A stretch of DNA of 6,046 nt, from assembly GCA_902475445.1 (NCBI GenBank), contig CABRZN010000111.1, positions 1-6,046 of the forward strand, in the 5' to 3' direction. The notes beneath the pieces were generated by a model, which saw only the letters and a list, made by a program, of their open reading frames with translations, did not search any database and had not been told where the DNA came from. How positions within the stretch are numbered: the stretch's first letter is position 1; every line of letters begins with the position of its first letter. Shown here in pieces: positions 1 through 5,286 of the stretch. Source of the DNA: an uncultured Collinsella sp. (GTDB lineage: Bacteria > Actinomycetota > Coriobacteriia > Coriobacteriales > Coriobacteriaceae). The translations under genes and the position numbers were made by a program.

Positions 1-223
1 CACCGACGCCGACACAAAAGCCGATGCAGAGCTCTGTAAGCACCATCGTCGCCTGAATGCCACCCAGCGCGAGCTTGCCGCCAAACTGACCGACGATATA
101 GGTACCGATAAGCGTGTATGCCTGCTGAAAGAACGAACTAAAGAAAATGGGAACGCACAGCGACAGCAGCTGCTGCCAAATGACACCCTGCGTTACATCG
201 ATAGCCGTAGATTTCTTAGCCAC
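1..223 (-). CDS. MATE-family efflux transporter, N-terminal fragment (3' end outside window)
   Basis: Only the first 74 codons lie in the window; the gene runs off the left edge. The translation begins MAKKSTAIDVTQGVIWQQLL and continues into a hydrophobic first helix (about residues 14-34), followed by FFQQAYTLIGTYIVGQFGG and LALGGIQATMVLTELCIGF. This matches the MATE (MatE) pattern in which helix 1 runs into a QQ-Y-L-D/G-T-IVG segment and then an 'ALAAVG'-like turn into helix 2. Members of the family are inner-membrane, H+- or Na+-driven exporters of drugs or metabolites, and the substrate cannot be told from this part. The start is a GTG at 223: an in-frame TAG lies five codons upstream and no other start codon intervenes. 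A purine-rich GGGGAGGG sits about 3-4 bases before the GTG, which is slightly close for a Shine-Dalgarno site. Confidence 0.8.
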   Translation of the reverse strand, partial: MAKKSTAIDVTQGVIWQQLLSLCVPIFFSSFFQQAYTLIGTYIVGQFGGKLALGGIQATMVLTELCIGFCVGVG

Positions 224-276
224 ACGCCCTCCCCACTAGCGTACGTCATACAACAAAACAGCAATTTAAGACCAAA

Positions 277-309
277 GCCGACACCAGCTTAGCACCGACC
301 AGCGTCGGC
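277..309 (-). terminator. Possible weak intrinsic terminator behind the RNA methyltransferase gene
   Basis: GCCGAC (277-282) and GTCGGC (304-309) form a 6-bp GC-rich inverted repeat with a 21-base loop that can itself fold in part. Read on the minus strand, the second arm runs into a T-rich stretch (TTTGGTCTTAAATTGCTG). Position and polarity suit a terminator for the gene ending at 349, ahead of the transporter start at 223. The large loop and interrupted T run make it weak. The rest of 224-348 shows no convincing promoter to me, although the transporter must be transcribed from somewhere. Confidence 0.3.
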
Positions 310-348
310 CGAAACGCCCCGAACCACAGCCCGGTGCGAAATATCTGT

Positions 349-1263
349 TTAGTGATACAAACCCGGCTGGTAGTGATACTCATTGCTCACATGCGGACAC
401 AGCTGCCAAAAGGCGACAGCACTTGCCGCGGCCACGTTGAGCGAATCGACCCCGTGCGCCATCGGAATTCGCACGGCGCGGTCACAGCCCGCAATGGTCT
501 TGGCGCCCAAGCCAGCACCCTCGGTGCCCATAAAGATTGCCAGGCGGTCAATCTCTTGCAGCGCGGGATCGTCCAGCGAAACCGAATCATCCGTCAGCGC
601 CATCGCGGCACACGAAAAGCCGGCATCGTGCAGCGCCGCCAGGCCATCATGCGGCCATACGCGCGCCTCGCTGCCAATGCGCGTCCAGGGCACCTGGAAC
701 ACCGTGCCCATGCTCACACGGGCCGAGCGACGGTACAGCGGGTCACAGCAAGTGGGGCTCACCAAAATGCCATCAACGTTCAGCGCAGCCGCCGAGCGGA
801 AAATCGCGCCGACGTTGGTGTGGTCGACAATGCCCTCGAGCACGCACACGCGCACCGGGCGCTCCCCTGCCGCCTCGACGACGCCGTCCAAGAACTCATC
901 AACCGGAATCTGACGCGGACGACGGAATGCCGCGAGCGCACCGCGCGTCACGTTAAAGCCCGTCAGCTGCTCCATAAGCTCCATCGAGGCCACGAACACG
1001 GGAACAGAACCCGCGCCCTCGCTCACAGCCAGACGCTCAAACAGCGGCATCATCTGGTCGAGCCAGCGTTCGCCCAAAAGAAAGCTCACCGGCTCGTATC
1101 CGGCGCGCACTGCACGCTCGATAACCTTGGCGCTCTCGGCGATAAAAATGCCCTTTTGCGGCTCCAGCACGCAGCGAAGCTCACGCTCAGTCAGTCGCAC
1201 GTAGGCATCGAGCCGCTCGTCCTCGAGCGAATCGATTCGCAGCACCTCAACGGCATCAGTCAT
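349..1263 (-). CDS. TrmH/SpoU-family RNA 2'-O-methyltransferase
   Basis: A 304-residue protein predicted to transfer a methyl group from S-adenosylmethionine to a ribose 2'-OH in rRNA or tRNA, in the cytoplasm. Residues about 30-115 resemble the N-terminal substrate-binding domain of this family. The C-terminal half carries all three knotted SPOUT signatures: motif 1 IVDHTNVGAIFRSA (145-158) with N150 and the likely catalytic R156, motif 2 AIFMGTEGAGL (242-252) with E248, and motif 3 IPMAHGVDSLNVAAASA (266-282) with S274 and N276. The exact target nucleotide cannot be read from the sequence, so I give no gene symbol. The frame stays open further upstream (in-frame ATG at 1320, GTG at 1335), but that part overlaps the hairpin behind folA and reads as unrelated residues (RYLYRCCKEGC). 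The ATG at 1263 gives the family-like start MTDAVEVLRIDSLEDERLDAY. Its ribosome site is poor: GAAGGG lies about 15 bases upstream. It lies 109 bp downstream of folA in the same orientation. Confidence 0.9.
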   Translation of the reverse strand: MTDAVEVLRIDSLEDERLDAYVRLTERELRCVLEPQKGIFIAESAKVIERAVRAGYEPVSFLLGERWLDQMMPLFERLAVSEGAGSVPVFVASMELMEQLTGFNVTRGALAAFRRPRQIPVDEFLDGVVEAAGERPVRVCVLEGIVDHTNVGAIFRSAAALNVDGILVSPTCCDPLYRRSARVSMGTVFQVPWTRIGSEARVWPHDGLAALHDAGFSCAAMALTDDSVSLDDPALQEIDRLAIFMGTEGAGLGAKTIAGCDRAVRIPMAHGVDSLNVAAASAVAFWQLCPHVSNEYHYQPGLYH

Positions 1264-1306
1264 AGCAGCCAGCCCGCACCCTTCTTTACAACACCTATAC
1301 AAATAT

Positions 1307-1331
1307 CGGGGCAACGCCATGCGCTGCCCCG
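1307..1331 (-). terminator. Hairpin, likely terminator of the thyA-folA unit
   Basis: CGGGGCA (1307-1313) pairs with TGCCCCG (1325-1331). After one A-C mismatch, CGC pairs with GCG around a 3-base loop (CAT). Read on the minus strand, the hairpin is followed by ATATTTGTAT, a short, interrupted T-rich tail. It sits about 40 bases past the folA stop codon and before the next gene's start, in the right orientation to end the thyA-folA transcript. The imperfect T tract limits confidence, and read-through into the methyltransferase gene is possible. Confidence 0.45.
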
Positions 1332-1342
1332 CCACTCATTCC

Positions 1343-1373
1343 AACCCGATAATACCGAAGGGATAATCGGGTT
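1343..1373. repeat. Inverted repeat overlapping the folA stop codon
   Basis: AACCCGAT (1343-1350) and ATCGGGTT (1366-1373) form an 8-bp perfect stem, extended inward by further pairs with mismatches. The outer arm overlaps the first base of the folA stop codon as written on the plus strand (complement of TAA at 1373-1375). No T tract follows on either strand, so it is not a classical intrinsic terminator by itself. Together with the hairpin at 1307-1331 it makes a tandem hairpin at the folA 3' end. It could be a pause or RNA-protection element. Confidence 0.5.
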
Positions 1374-1891
1374 TACGCCTCACCGCGACGATACGTCACG
1401 AACTCATAATCGAGACCCTCGTCACCCTCGCCCGCGGCAATCGTGGCAACACCGCCACGCCGCGTAATCTCCCAAGCGGGATCGGCATCCAGATCGGGAA
1501 AGTACGTATCCACGTCATGCACGCAATGGTTATGCGTAACCTCGGCCTCGACGCAATACGGCAAAAACTGTCGATATACCTCGCCCCCGCCAATCACCCA
1601 CGCAACGCGTTCATCAGCCACCGCGGCGAGCGCTTCGTCGATGCTATGCACCACGTCGACGCCCTCGGCAGCAAAGCTCTCGTCGCGCGTGAGCACGATA
1701 TTGCGGCGATTCTTGAGCGGACGCCCGCCGGGAAAACTCAGCAGCGTCTTGCGTCCCATAATGACCGGACAGCCTTTGGTGCACGCCACAAAATGGCGCA
1801 TGTCGGCACGGTTGGACACGACCATGTCACCCTCGCACCCAATACCCCAGTCATCGCACACGGCGACAATGGCAGAAAGCTTACACGTCAT
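1373..1891 (-). CDS. folA: Dihydrofolate reductase
   Basis: A 172-residue enzyme that reduces dihydrofolate to tetrahydrofolate with NADPH, in the cytoplasm; it is the usual target of trimethoprim. Length is normal for the family. Visible hallmarks are KLSAIVAVCDDWGIG (4-18), the acidic active-site residue in SNRADMRHF (D30, equivalent to E. coli D27), the NADPH-binding stretch MGRKTLLSFPGGRPLKNRRN (45-64), WVIGGGEVYRQFLP (98-111), TH at 119-120, and the conserved D-T-x-F-P at 128-132. The C-terminus ends in the typical YEFVTYRR strand. I chose the ATG at 1891 because AGGTG lies six bases upstream. An in-frame GTG at 1900, immediately after the thyA TAG, would add three residues but has a weaker ribosome site. 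The gene follows thyA with 0-9 bp between them, so the two are almost surely cotranscribed and translationally coupled. FolA recycles the dihydrofolate that ThyA makes. Confidence 0.95.
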   Translation of the reverse strand: MTCKLSAIVAVCDDWGIGCEGDMVVSNRADMRHFVACTKGCPVIMGRKTLLSFPGGRPLKNRRNIVLTRDESFAAEGVDVVHSIDEALAAVADERVAWVIGGGEVYRQFLPYCVEAEVTHNHCVHDVDTYFPDLDADPAWEITRRGGVATIAAGEGDEGLDYEFVTYRRGEA

Positions 1892-1900
1892 GCGCGTCAC

Positions 1901-2749
1901 CTACACCGCAATGGGGATGTTCTTGACCTGCGGGCCGTGCTCATAGCCCTCGACGATCAGATCATCGGTCGTAAACGCGTAGAAATCATGCACATCGGGG
2001 TTGAGCGTTACCTTGGGAGCCGCAAACTGCGGACGCTCGATAAGCTCGCGGACGATATCGACATGACGGTCGTAAATATGGGCATCGGCGATCACGTGCA
2101 GCAGCTCGCCAGCGATCATATCGACCGACTGCGCGACCATCATCAGCAAAATGGCATACTGGCACACATTCCAGTTGTTCGCGGCCAAAATGTCCTGGCT
2201 ACGCTGGTTGAGAATCATGTTGAGTGTCGGTTTGTCATCCTGCGGGCGCTGCGTCACGTTATACGTCACGCTGTAGGCGCACGGATACAGGTGCATCTCG
2301 GACAGATCGCTAAACACATAGGTGTTCGTCATAATGCGGCGGCTGTACGGCGTGTTCTTAAGGTCGTACAGCACGCGGTCCATCTGGTCAAAGTCACCCT
2401 CGGCATAATGGCTCTTCTGCCCAATCTGATACCCGTAGGCCTTGCCGATGGAACCGGTCTCGTCGGCCCACTCATCCCAGATATGGCTGTTGAGGTCATG
2501 CACGTTATTGGACTTCTTCTGATAGATCCATAGGATCTCGTCCATGGCAGATTTGAGGGCCGTACGACGCAGGGTAAGAGCCGGAAACTCCTCACGCAGG
2601 TCGTAGCGGGCCGTGACACCAAAGTTTTTAATGGTATAGGCAGGGGTGCCGTCCTCCCACACCGGGCGGACCTTTTGGCCCTCGGTGGTGGTGCCATGGT
2701 CCAGAATATCGCGGCACATGGTTACAAACTGTTGATCAGCTTTGCTCAT
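1901..2749 (-). CDS. thyA: Thymidylate synthase (ThyA type)
   Basis: A 282-residue enzyme that methylates dUMP to dTMP using methylenetetrahydrofolate, producing dihydrofolate. The catalytic cysteine is C157 in LYPCAYS. Other conserved positions are PYSRR (134-138, dUMP phosphate), NQRSQD (181-186), N194 in NNWNVCQYA, DAHIY (222-226) with the dUMP-contacting His and Tyr, E71 in DEILW, and HIWDEWADETGSIGKAYG (89-106). The C-terminus is PIAV, as required for the closing of the active site. Compared with E. coli or Lactobacillus enzymes, the usual PPCH is PCAY, the N-terminal DRTGTGT region is replaced by KVRPVWEDGTPAYT, and the folate-side loop differs, so it belongs to a divergent bacterial subgroup. 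The start at 2749 has AGGAGG five bases upstream. The frame continues open upstream to 3319, but that part overlaps the divergent gene and is not coding. A TACAAT -10 element lies upstream. Confidence 0.96.
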   Translation of the reverse strand: MSKADQQFVTMCRDILDHGTTTEGQKVRPVWEDGTPAYTIKNFGVTARYDLREEFPALTLRRTALKSAMDEILWIYQKKSNNVHDLNSHIWDEWADETGSIGKAYGYQIGQKSHYAEGDFDQMDRVLYDLKNTPYSRRIMTNTYVFSDLSEMHLYPCAYSVTYNVTQRPQDDKPTLNMILNQRSQDILAANNWNVCQYAILLMMVAQSVDMIAGELLHVIADAHIYDRHVDIVRELIERPQFAAPKVTLNPDVHDFYAFTTDDLIVEGYEHGPQVKNIPIAV

Positions 2750-2783
2750 TGACCCTCCTGTCAGTCGCCTACAAGCGAGATTC

Positions 2784-2789
2784 ATTGTA
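2784..2789 (-). promoter_or_regulatory. Candidate -10 element of the thyA-folA promoter
   Basis: TACAAT on the minus strand (plus-strand ATTGTA) matches the sigma-70 -10 consensus at five of six positions. Transcription would start near 2777, leaving a leader of about 28 bases that includes the thyA ribosome site. The region 16-18 bases upstream is GC-rich and has no recognisable -35 hexamer, so either the promoter is weak or activated, or the match is chance. Confidence 0.4.
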
Positions 2790-2832
2790 GCCCAGGCGCA
2801 CGCAGCCCCACAGCCCAAACATAAGTCCTCAT

Positions 2833-2852
2833 TTTCTGACATATGCCAGAAA
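2833..2852. promoter_or_regulatory. Palindrome 1, probable operator
   Basis: TTTCTGACATATGCCAGAAA is a 20-bp inverted repeat centred on CATATG with a single mismatched pair. It lies just upstream of the candidate -35 hexamer of the fusion gene. The core TGACATATGYCAGA recurs at 2890-2903. A symmetric site of this kind is typical of a dimeric transcription factor. Which protein binds is not shown; the adjacent DUF134 regulator is the obvious candidate. Confidence 0.6.
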
Positions 2853-2856
2853 TTCC

Positions 2857-2884
2857 TTGCGCAAATCTGCGCGTTCGCTATTCT
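2857..2884 (+). promoter_or_regulatory. Candidate promoter of the DUF134-NifX fusion gene
   Basis: TTGCGC (2857-2862) and TATTCT (2879-2884) are separated by 16 bases and partly match the sigma-70 -35 and -10 consensus. The predicted start near 2891 gives a leader of about 25 bases containing the AAGGAG ribosome site. The promoter lies exactly between the two palindromes: palindrome 1 abuts the -35 and palindrome 2 covers the start point. Matches to consensus are moderate. Confidence 0.4.
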
Positions 2885-2889
2885 ATTGT

Positions 2890-2901
2890 TGACATATGTC
2901 A
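2890..2901. promoter_or_regulatory. Palindrome 2, probable operator over the transcription start
   Basis: TGACATATGTCA is a perfect 12-bp palindrome sharing the 14-base core TGACATATGYCAGA with the site at 2837-2850. The centres of the two sites are 53 bp apart, close to five helical turns, which would place them on the same face of DNA. It overlaps the predicted transcription start and lies just before the ribosome site, a position typical of repressor operators. Confidence 0.6.
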
Positions 2902-2915
2902 GATAAGGAGTGCAC

Positions 2916-3680
2916 ATGGCAGGAAGACGCGAGAAAATACGCCGCGTCGGGATTATCCCCGAATACCGCGGCTTTATCCCTGACGGCCTGGCGAGCGGCG
3001 ATGCCATCGACATGACGGTCGACGAACTCGAGGCGCTGCGCCTGTGCGACCTGGAAGGCCTTAACCAAGAGGCAGTCGCACAGCAGATGGGCATTGCCCG
3101 CGCCACGGTGGCGGCAATCTGCAGCCGCGCGCATCGCAAGGTGGCAAACGCGCTGGTCAATGGACGGGCAATCGTCATCGAGGGCGGCAATATCGCGTAC
3201 TCCCCCATCACCACAGTGACGGCCGTATGGCCAGCAAAGGAGGTCGACACCATGAGGGTGGCAACCACGTACGACAACGGCAACATCTTTATGCACTTTG
3301 GCCGCAGCGAGCAGTTCAAGATCTACGACATTCAAGACGGCAAGGTGCTCAACGAGCAGGTCGTGGGCACCGGCGGCACCGGCCACGGTGCCCTTGCGGG
3401 CCTGCTCGCCAACGGCGGCGTGGACACGCTCATCTGCGGCGGCATCGGCGGCGGCGCTATCAATGCGCTTGCCCAAGCCGGCATCACGGTATACGCAGGT
3501 GCCCAGGGCAGCTGCGACGCTTGCGTCGAGGCCCTTATCGCCGGCACGCTCGCACAGAACGGCGAGGCCACGTGCGGCTGCCACGGCCACGACCACGCCC
3601 ATGCCCACGAACATAGTGAGTCCTGCAGCTGCCATGGCCATCACGAGCACGAGGGTCACGAGGGCTGCGGCCGTCACTAA
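2916..3680 (+). CDS. DUF134 helix-turn-helix / NifX-type cofactor-binding fusion with His/Cys-rich tail
   Basis: A 254-residue protein of three parts. Residues 1-90 match the DUF134 family (REKIRRVGIIPEYRGFIP; MTVDELEALRLCDLEGLNQEAVAQQMGIARATVAAICSRA), which contains a sigma-region-4-like helix-turn-helix at about 48-75. Residues 113-215 are a dinitrogenase iron-molybdenum cofactor biosynthesis (NifX/NifB-like) domain with MRVATTYDN, MHFGRSEQFKIYDI and GVDTLICGGIGGGAINALAQAGI. Residues 220-254 form a tail with 12 His and 5 Cys, likely metal-binding; a CxxC (C200-C203) precedes it. I infer a DNA-binding regulator that senses or carries a metal or cluster; no nitrogenase genes are present, and such domains are common in organisms that do not fix nitrogen. 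The ATG at 2916 has AAGGAG five bases upstream; a GTG at 2910 would overlap that site. The CxxxC I recall in many DUF134 N-termini (RKCRRVC) is absent here (KIRRVG). The gene is divergent from thyA and convergent with ffh. Confidence 0.85.
   Translation: MAGRREKIRRVGIIPEYRGFIPDGLASGDAIDMTVDELEALRLCDLEGLNQEAVAQQMGIARATVAAICSRAHRKVANALVNGRAIVIEGGNIAYSPITTVTAVWPAKEVDTMRVATTYDNGNIFMHFGRSEQFKIYDIQDGKVLNEQVVGTGGTGHGALAGLLANGGVDTLICGGIGGGAINALAQAGITVYAGAQGSCDACVEALIAGTLAQNGEATCGCHGHDHAHAHEHSESCSCHGHHEHEGHEGCGRH
3236..3254 (+). promoter_or_regulatory. Internal ribosome binding site and in-frame ATG at the domain boundary
   Basis: AAAGGAGGT (3236-3244) is a near-perfect complement of the 16S rRNA 3' end, and an in-frame ATG follows at 3252 after an ideal eight-base spacing from GGAGG. 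It is stronger than the site in front of the full-length gene. Initiation here would make a 142-residue protein (3252-3680) holding just the NifX-type domain and the His/Cys tail, starting MRVATTYDNGN, which is how stand-alone proteins of this family begin. The site itself encodes the interdomain linker PAKEVDT. Confidence 0.6.
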
Positions 3681-3743
3681 CGGCACGGCACCGCGAGCTC
3701 AAGGCGCGACGCTAAGCGCAACCCAACAATCAAAGCCAACAAC

Positions 3744-3775
3744 AAAGGCCACCCGGTAGCTTCCGAGTGGCCTTT
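3744..3775. terminator. Bidirectional intrinsic terminator between convergent genes
   Basis: AAAGGCCAC (3744-3752) and GTGGCCTTT (3767-3775) form a 9-bp perfect stem, extended by CGG/CCG after one C-A mismatch, with a six-base loop. The T-ending arm is followed on the minus strand by GTTGTTGGCTTTG, while on the plus strand the tail is limited to the stem's own TTT. It lies 63 bases after the fusion gene's stop and 25 bases after the ffh stop, so it can end both transcripts. The remaining bases of 3681-3743 show nothing else recognisable. Confidence 0.85.
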
Positions 3776-3800
3776 GCCATATCAAGCTGGAATTACAGCT

Positions 3801-5276
3801 CTATTTCTTATTACGCATCTGCGCTTCCATCTGGCGCAGCAGCTCCATATCGGACTTGGGACCGCCCGTACCCAGGCCGCCCATGCCGCCCAGACCCATA
3901 GCGTCCAGGCCGGGGATATTGGGCATGCGCATCCTCTTGCCCTTTTTGCCCTTTTTGCCCTTCTTGCCGCCGGCCTGTGCCTGATTGGCCATCGTGCGCA
4001 TGCGGCCCATCATCTTATTCATCTCGCCCCACTGCTTCATAAGGCTGTTGACCTCGGTGGGGGTTACGCCGGCGCCCTTGGCGATACGCGCGCGACGCTG
4101 GCCGTTGATGATGGAGGGACGCAGGCGCTCCTCCTTGGTCATCGACATGATGATGGCCTCATTCTTATCGAAGATACCCTCGTCCAGGTTGCCGCCCATC
4201 TGGTTGAGCGCGCGCTGGCCGCCGGGAAGCATACCCAGAATGCCCTTCATGCCGCCCATCTTCTTGACGGCCTTCATCTGGTCGAGCATATCGTTCATGG
4301 TGAAGCCCTCGCGCAGCATACGCTCGGCAGCCTCAAGCTGCTCTGCATCGGCTGCCTCCTGGGCCTTCTCGATGATGCCGACGACGTCGCCCATGCCCAG
4401 AATGCGCTTGGCCATGCGATCGGGATAGAACGGCTCCAGCGAATCAGGCTTCTCGCCCATGCTCACAAACTTGATGGGTTTGCCGGTCACCTGACGCACC
4501 GAAAGTGCGCCACCGCCACGGGCGTCGCCGTCGAGCTTGGAGATGATCACGCCGTCAAAGTCAGTGCGCTCGGCGAAGGTCGAGACGACGTTGACGATAT
4601 CCTGGCCGGTCATGGCATCGACGACCATCAGCACCTGGTCGGGCTTGACGGCCTTCTTGATGTCGACGGCCTCCTGCATCATCTGCTCGTCGATCTGAAG
4701 ACGACCGGCGGTATCGACAATGACCACGTCGCGCAGGTGGTCGACGGCCTCCTGGATGGCACCCTTGGCAATGTCGACCGGGTGCGCGCCGTCACCGCGG
4801 AAGACCGGCACGCCGATCTCGCCACCGAGCGTGGCCAGCTGGTCGGCAGCGGCGGGACGGTAGACGTCGCACGCGGCGAGCAGCGGCGAGCGGCCCTGCT
4901 TCTTGAGCAGGTAGGCCAGCTTTACGGCCGCCGTGGTCTTACCGGAGCCCTGCAGGCCCACGAGCATGATGACATTGGGAATGCGGTTGCTAAAGACGAG
5001 CTTGCTCTCGGTTGAGCCAAGCATCTCGGTGAGCTCGTCGAGCACGATCTTGACGACGTTTTGCGCCGGCGACAGCGACTCCATGACCTCGGCGGTCATG
5101 CAGCGCTCCTTGGTCTTGGCGACGAACTCCTTGACGACCTTAAAGTTAACGTCGGCCTCGAGCAGTGCCATGCGAATGTCGCGCATGGCCGAAGTAATAT
5201 CGGCCTCGGTCAGCTTACCCTTGCCGCGCAGGCGGTCAAATGTGTCGTTGAGGCGATCGCTCAGGGAATCAAACAC
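3801..5276 (-). CDS. ffh: Signal recognition particle protein (SRP54 homologue)
   Basis: A 491-residue GTPase that binds signal sequences on ribosomes together with the small SRP RNA and delivers them to FtsY at the membrane. Domain order is the N domain (1-95), the G domain (96-295) and the methionine-rich M domain (about 300-430). Visible motifs are P-loop GLQGSGKTT (107-115), DVYRPAA (137-143), DTAGRL (188-193), SKLDGDARGG (246-255), finger-loop region MKAVKKMGGMKGILGMLPGG (334-353), and the RNA-binding helices SIINGQRRARIAKGAGVTPTEVN (388-410). A C-terminal extension follows: a basic KKG repeat (438-448, from 12-base DNA repeats) and a Gly/Met-rich stretch. The start is a GTG at 5276 with AAGGAG six bases upstream. 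Only 10 bp separate it from the ftsY stop codon and the ribosome site overlaps that stop, so translation is probably coupled. It is the last gene of its operon, ending at the convergent terminator. Confidence 0.98.
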   Translation of the reverse strand: MFDSLSDRLNDTFDRLRGKGKLTEADITSAMRDIRMALLEADVNFKVVKEFVAKTKERCMTAEVMESLSPAQNVVKIVLDELTEMLGSTESKLVFSNRIPNVIMLVGLQGSGKTTAAVKLAYLLKKQGRSPLLAACDVYRPAAADQLATLGGEIGVPVFRGDGAHPVDIAKGAIQEAVDHLRDVVIVDTAGRLQIDEQMMQEAVDIKKAVKPDQVLMVVDAMTGQDIVNVVSTFAERTDFDGVIISKLDGDARGGGALSVRQVTGKPIKFVSMGEKPDSLEPFYPDRMAKRILGMGDVVGIIEKAQEAADAEQLEAAERMLREGFTMNDMLDQMKAVKKMGGMKGILGMLPGGQRALNQMGGNLDEGIFDKNEAIIMSMTKEERLRPSIINGQRRARIAKGAGVTPTEVNSLMKQWGEMNKMMGRMRTMANQAQAGGKKGKKGKKGKRMRMPNIPGLDAMGLGGMGGLGTGGPKSDMELLRQMEAQMRNKK

Positions 5277-5286
5277 TGGTTACTCC

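Noticed and set aside
334..1467. Long plus-strand open frame of 377 codons opposite the methyltransferase gene
   Set aside because: It lies antisense to a gene with clear SPOUT motifs, and its translation is rich in Arg, His and Ala with no recognisable domain, typical of the complement of GC-rich coding DNA.
1517..2533. Plus-strand open frame of 338 codons opposite folA and thyA
   Set aside because: Antisense shadow of two genes with full catalytic motifs; no ribosome site and no domain seen.
2750..2832. Riboswitch or other structured leader upstream of thyA
   Set aside because: The leader after the candidate -10 is only about 28 bases and I see no known riboswitch pattern.
2889..2894. TTGACA as a -35 promoter element
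   Set aside because: A -10 at normal spacing would fall on or beyond the ATG at 2916; the TTGACA is better explained as part of palindrome 2.
2750..3319. Upstream extension of the thyA reading frame
   Set aside because: It crosses the divergent promoter region and overlaps the fusion gene; the ATG at 2749 has an excellent ribosome site and begins the family sequence.
2883..3686. Minus-strand open frame of 267 codons opposite the fusion gene
   Set aside because: It reads as low-complexity Ala/Val-rich sequence complementary to a gene with two recognisable domains.
3933..3965. A-rich repeats in ffh as a programmed frameshift site
   Set aside because: The zero frame continues with a plausible conserved-looking tail to a normal stop, and no downstream structure or alternative-frame product stood out.
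3774..5015. Plus-strand open frame of 413 codons opposite ffh
   Set aside because: Leu/His/Ala-rich antisense shadow of ffh, with no domain and no start signal.
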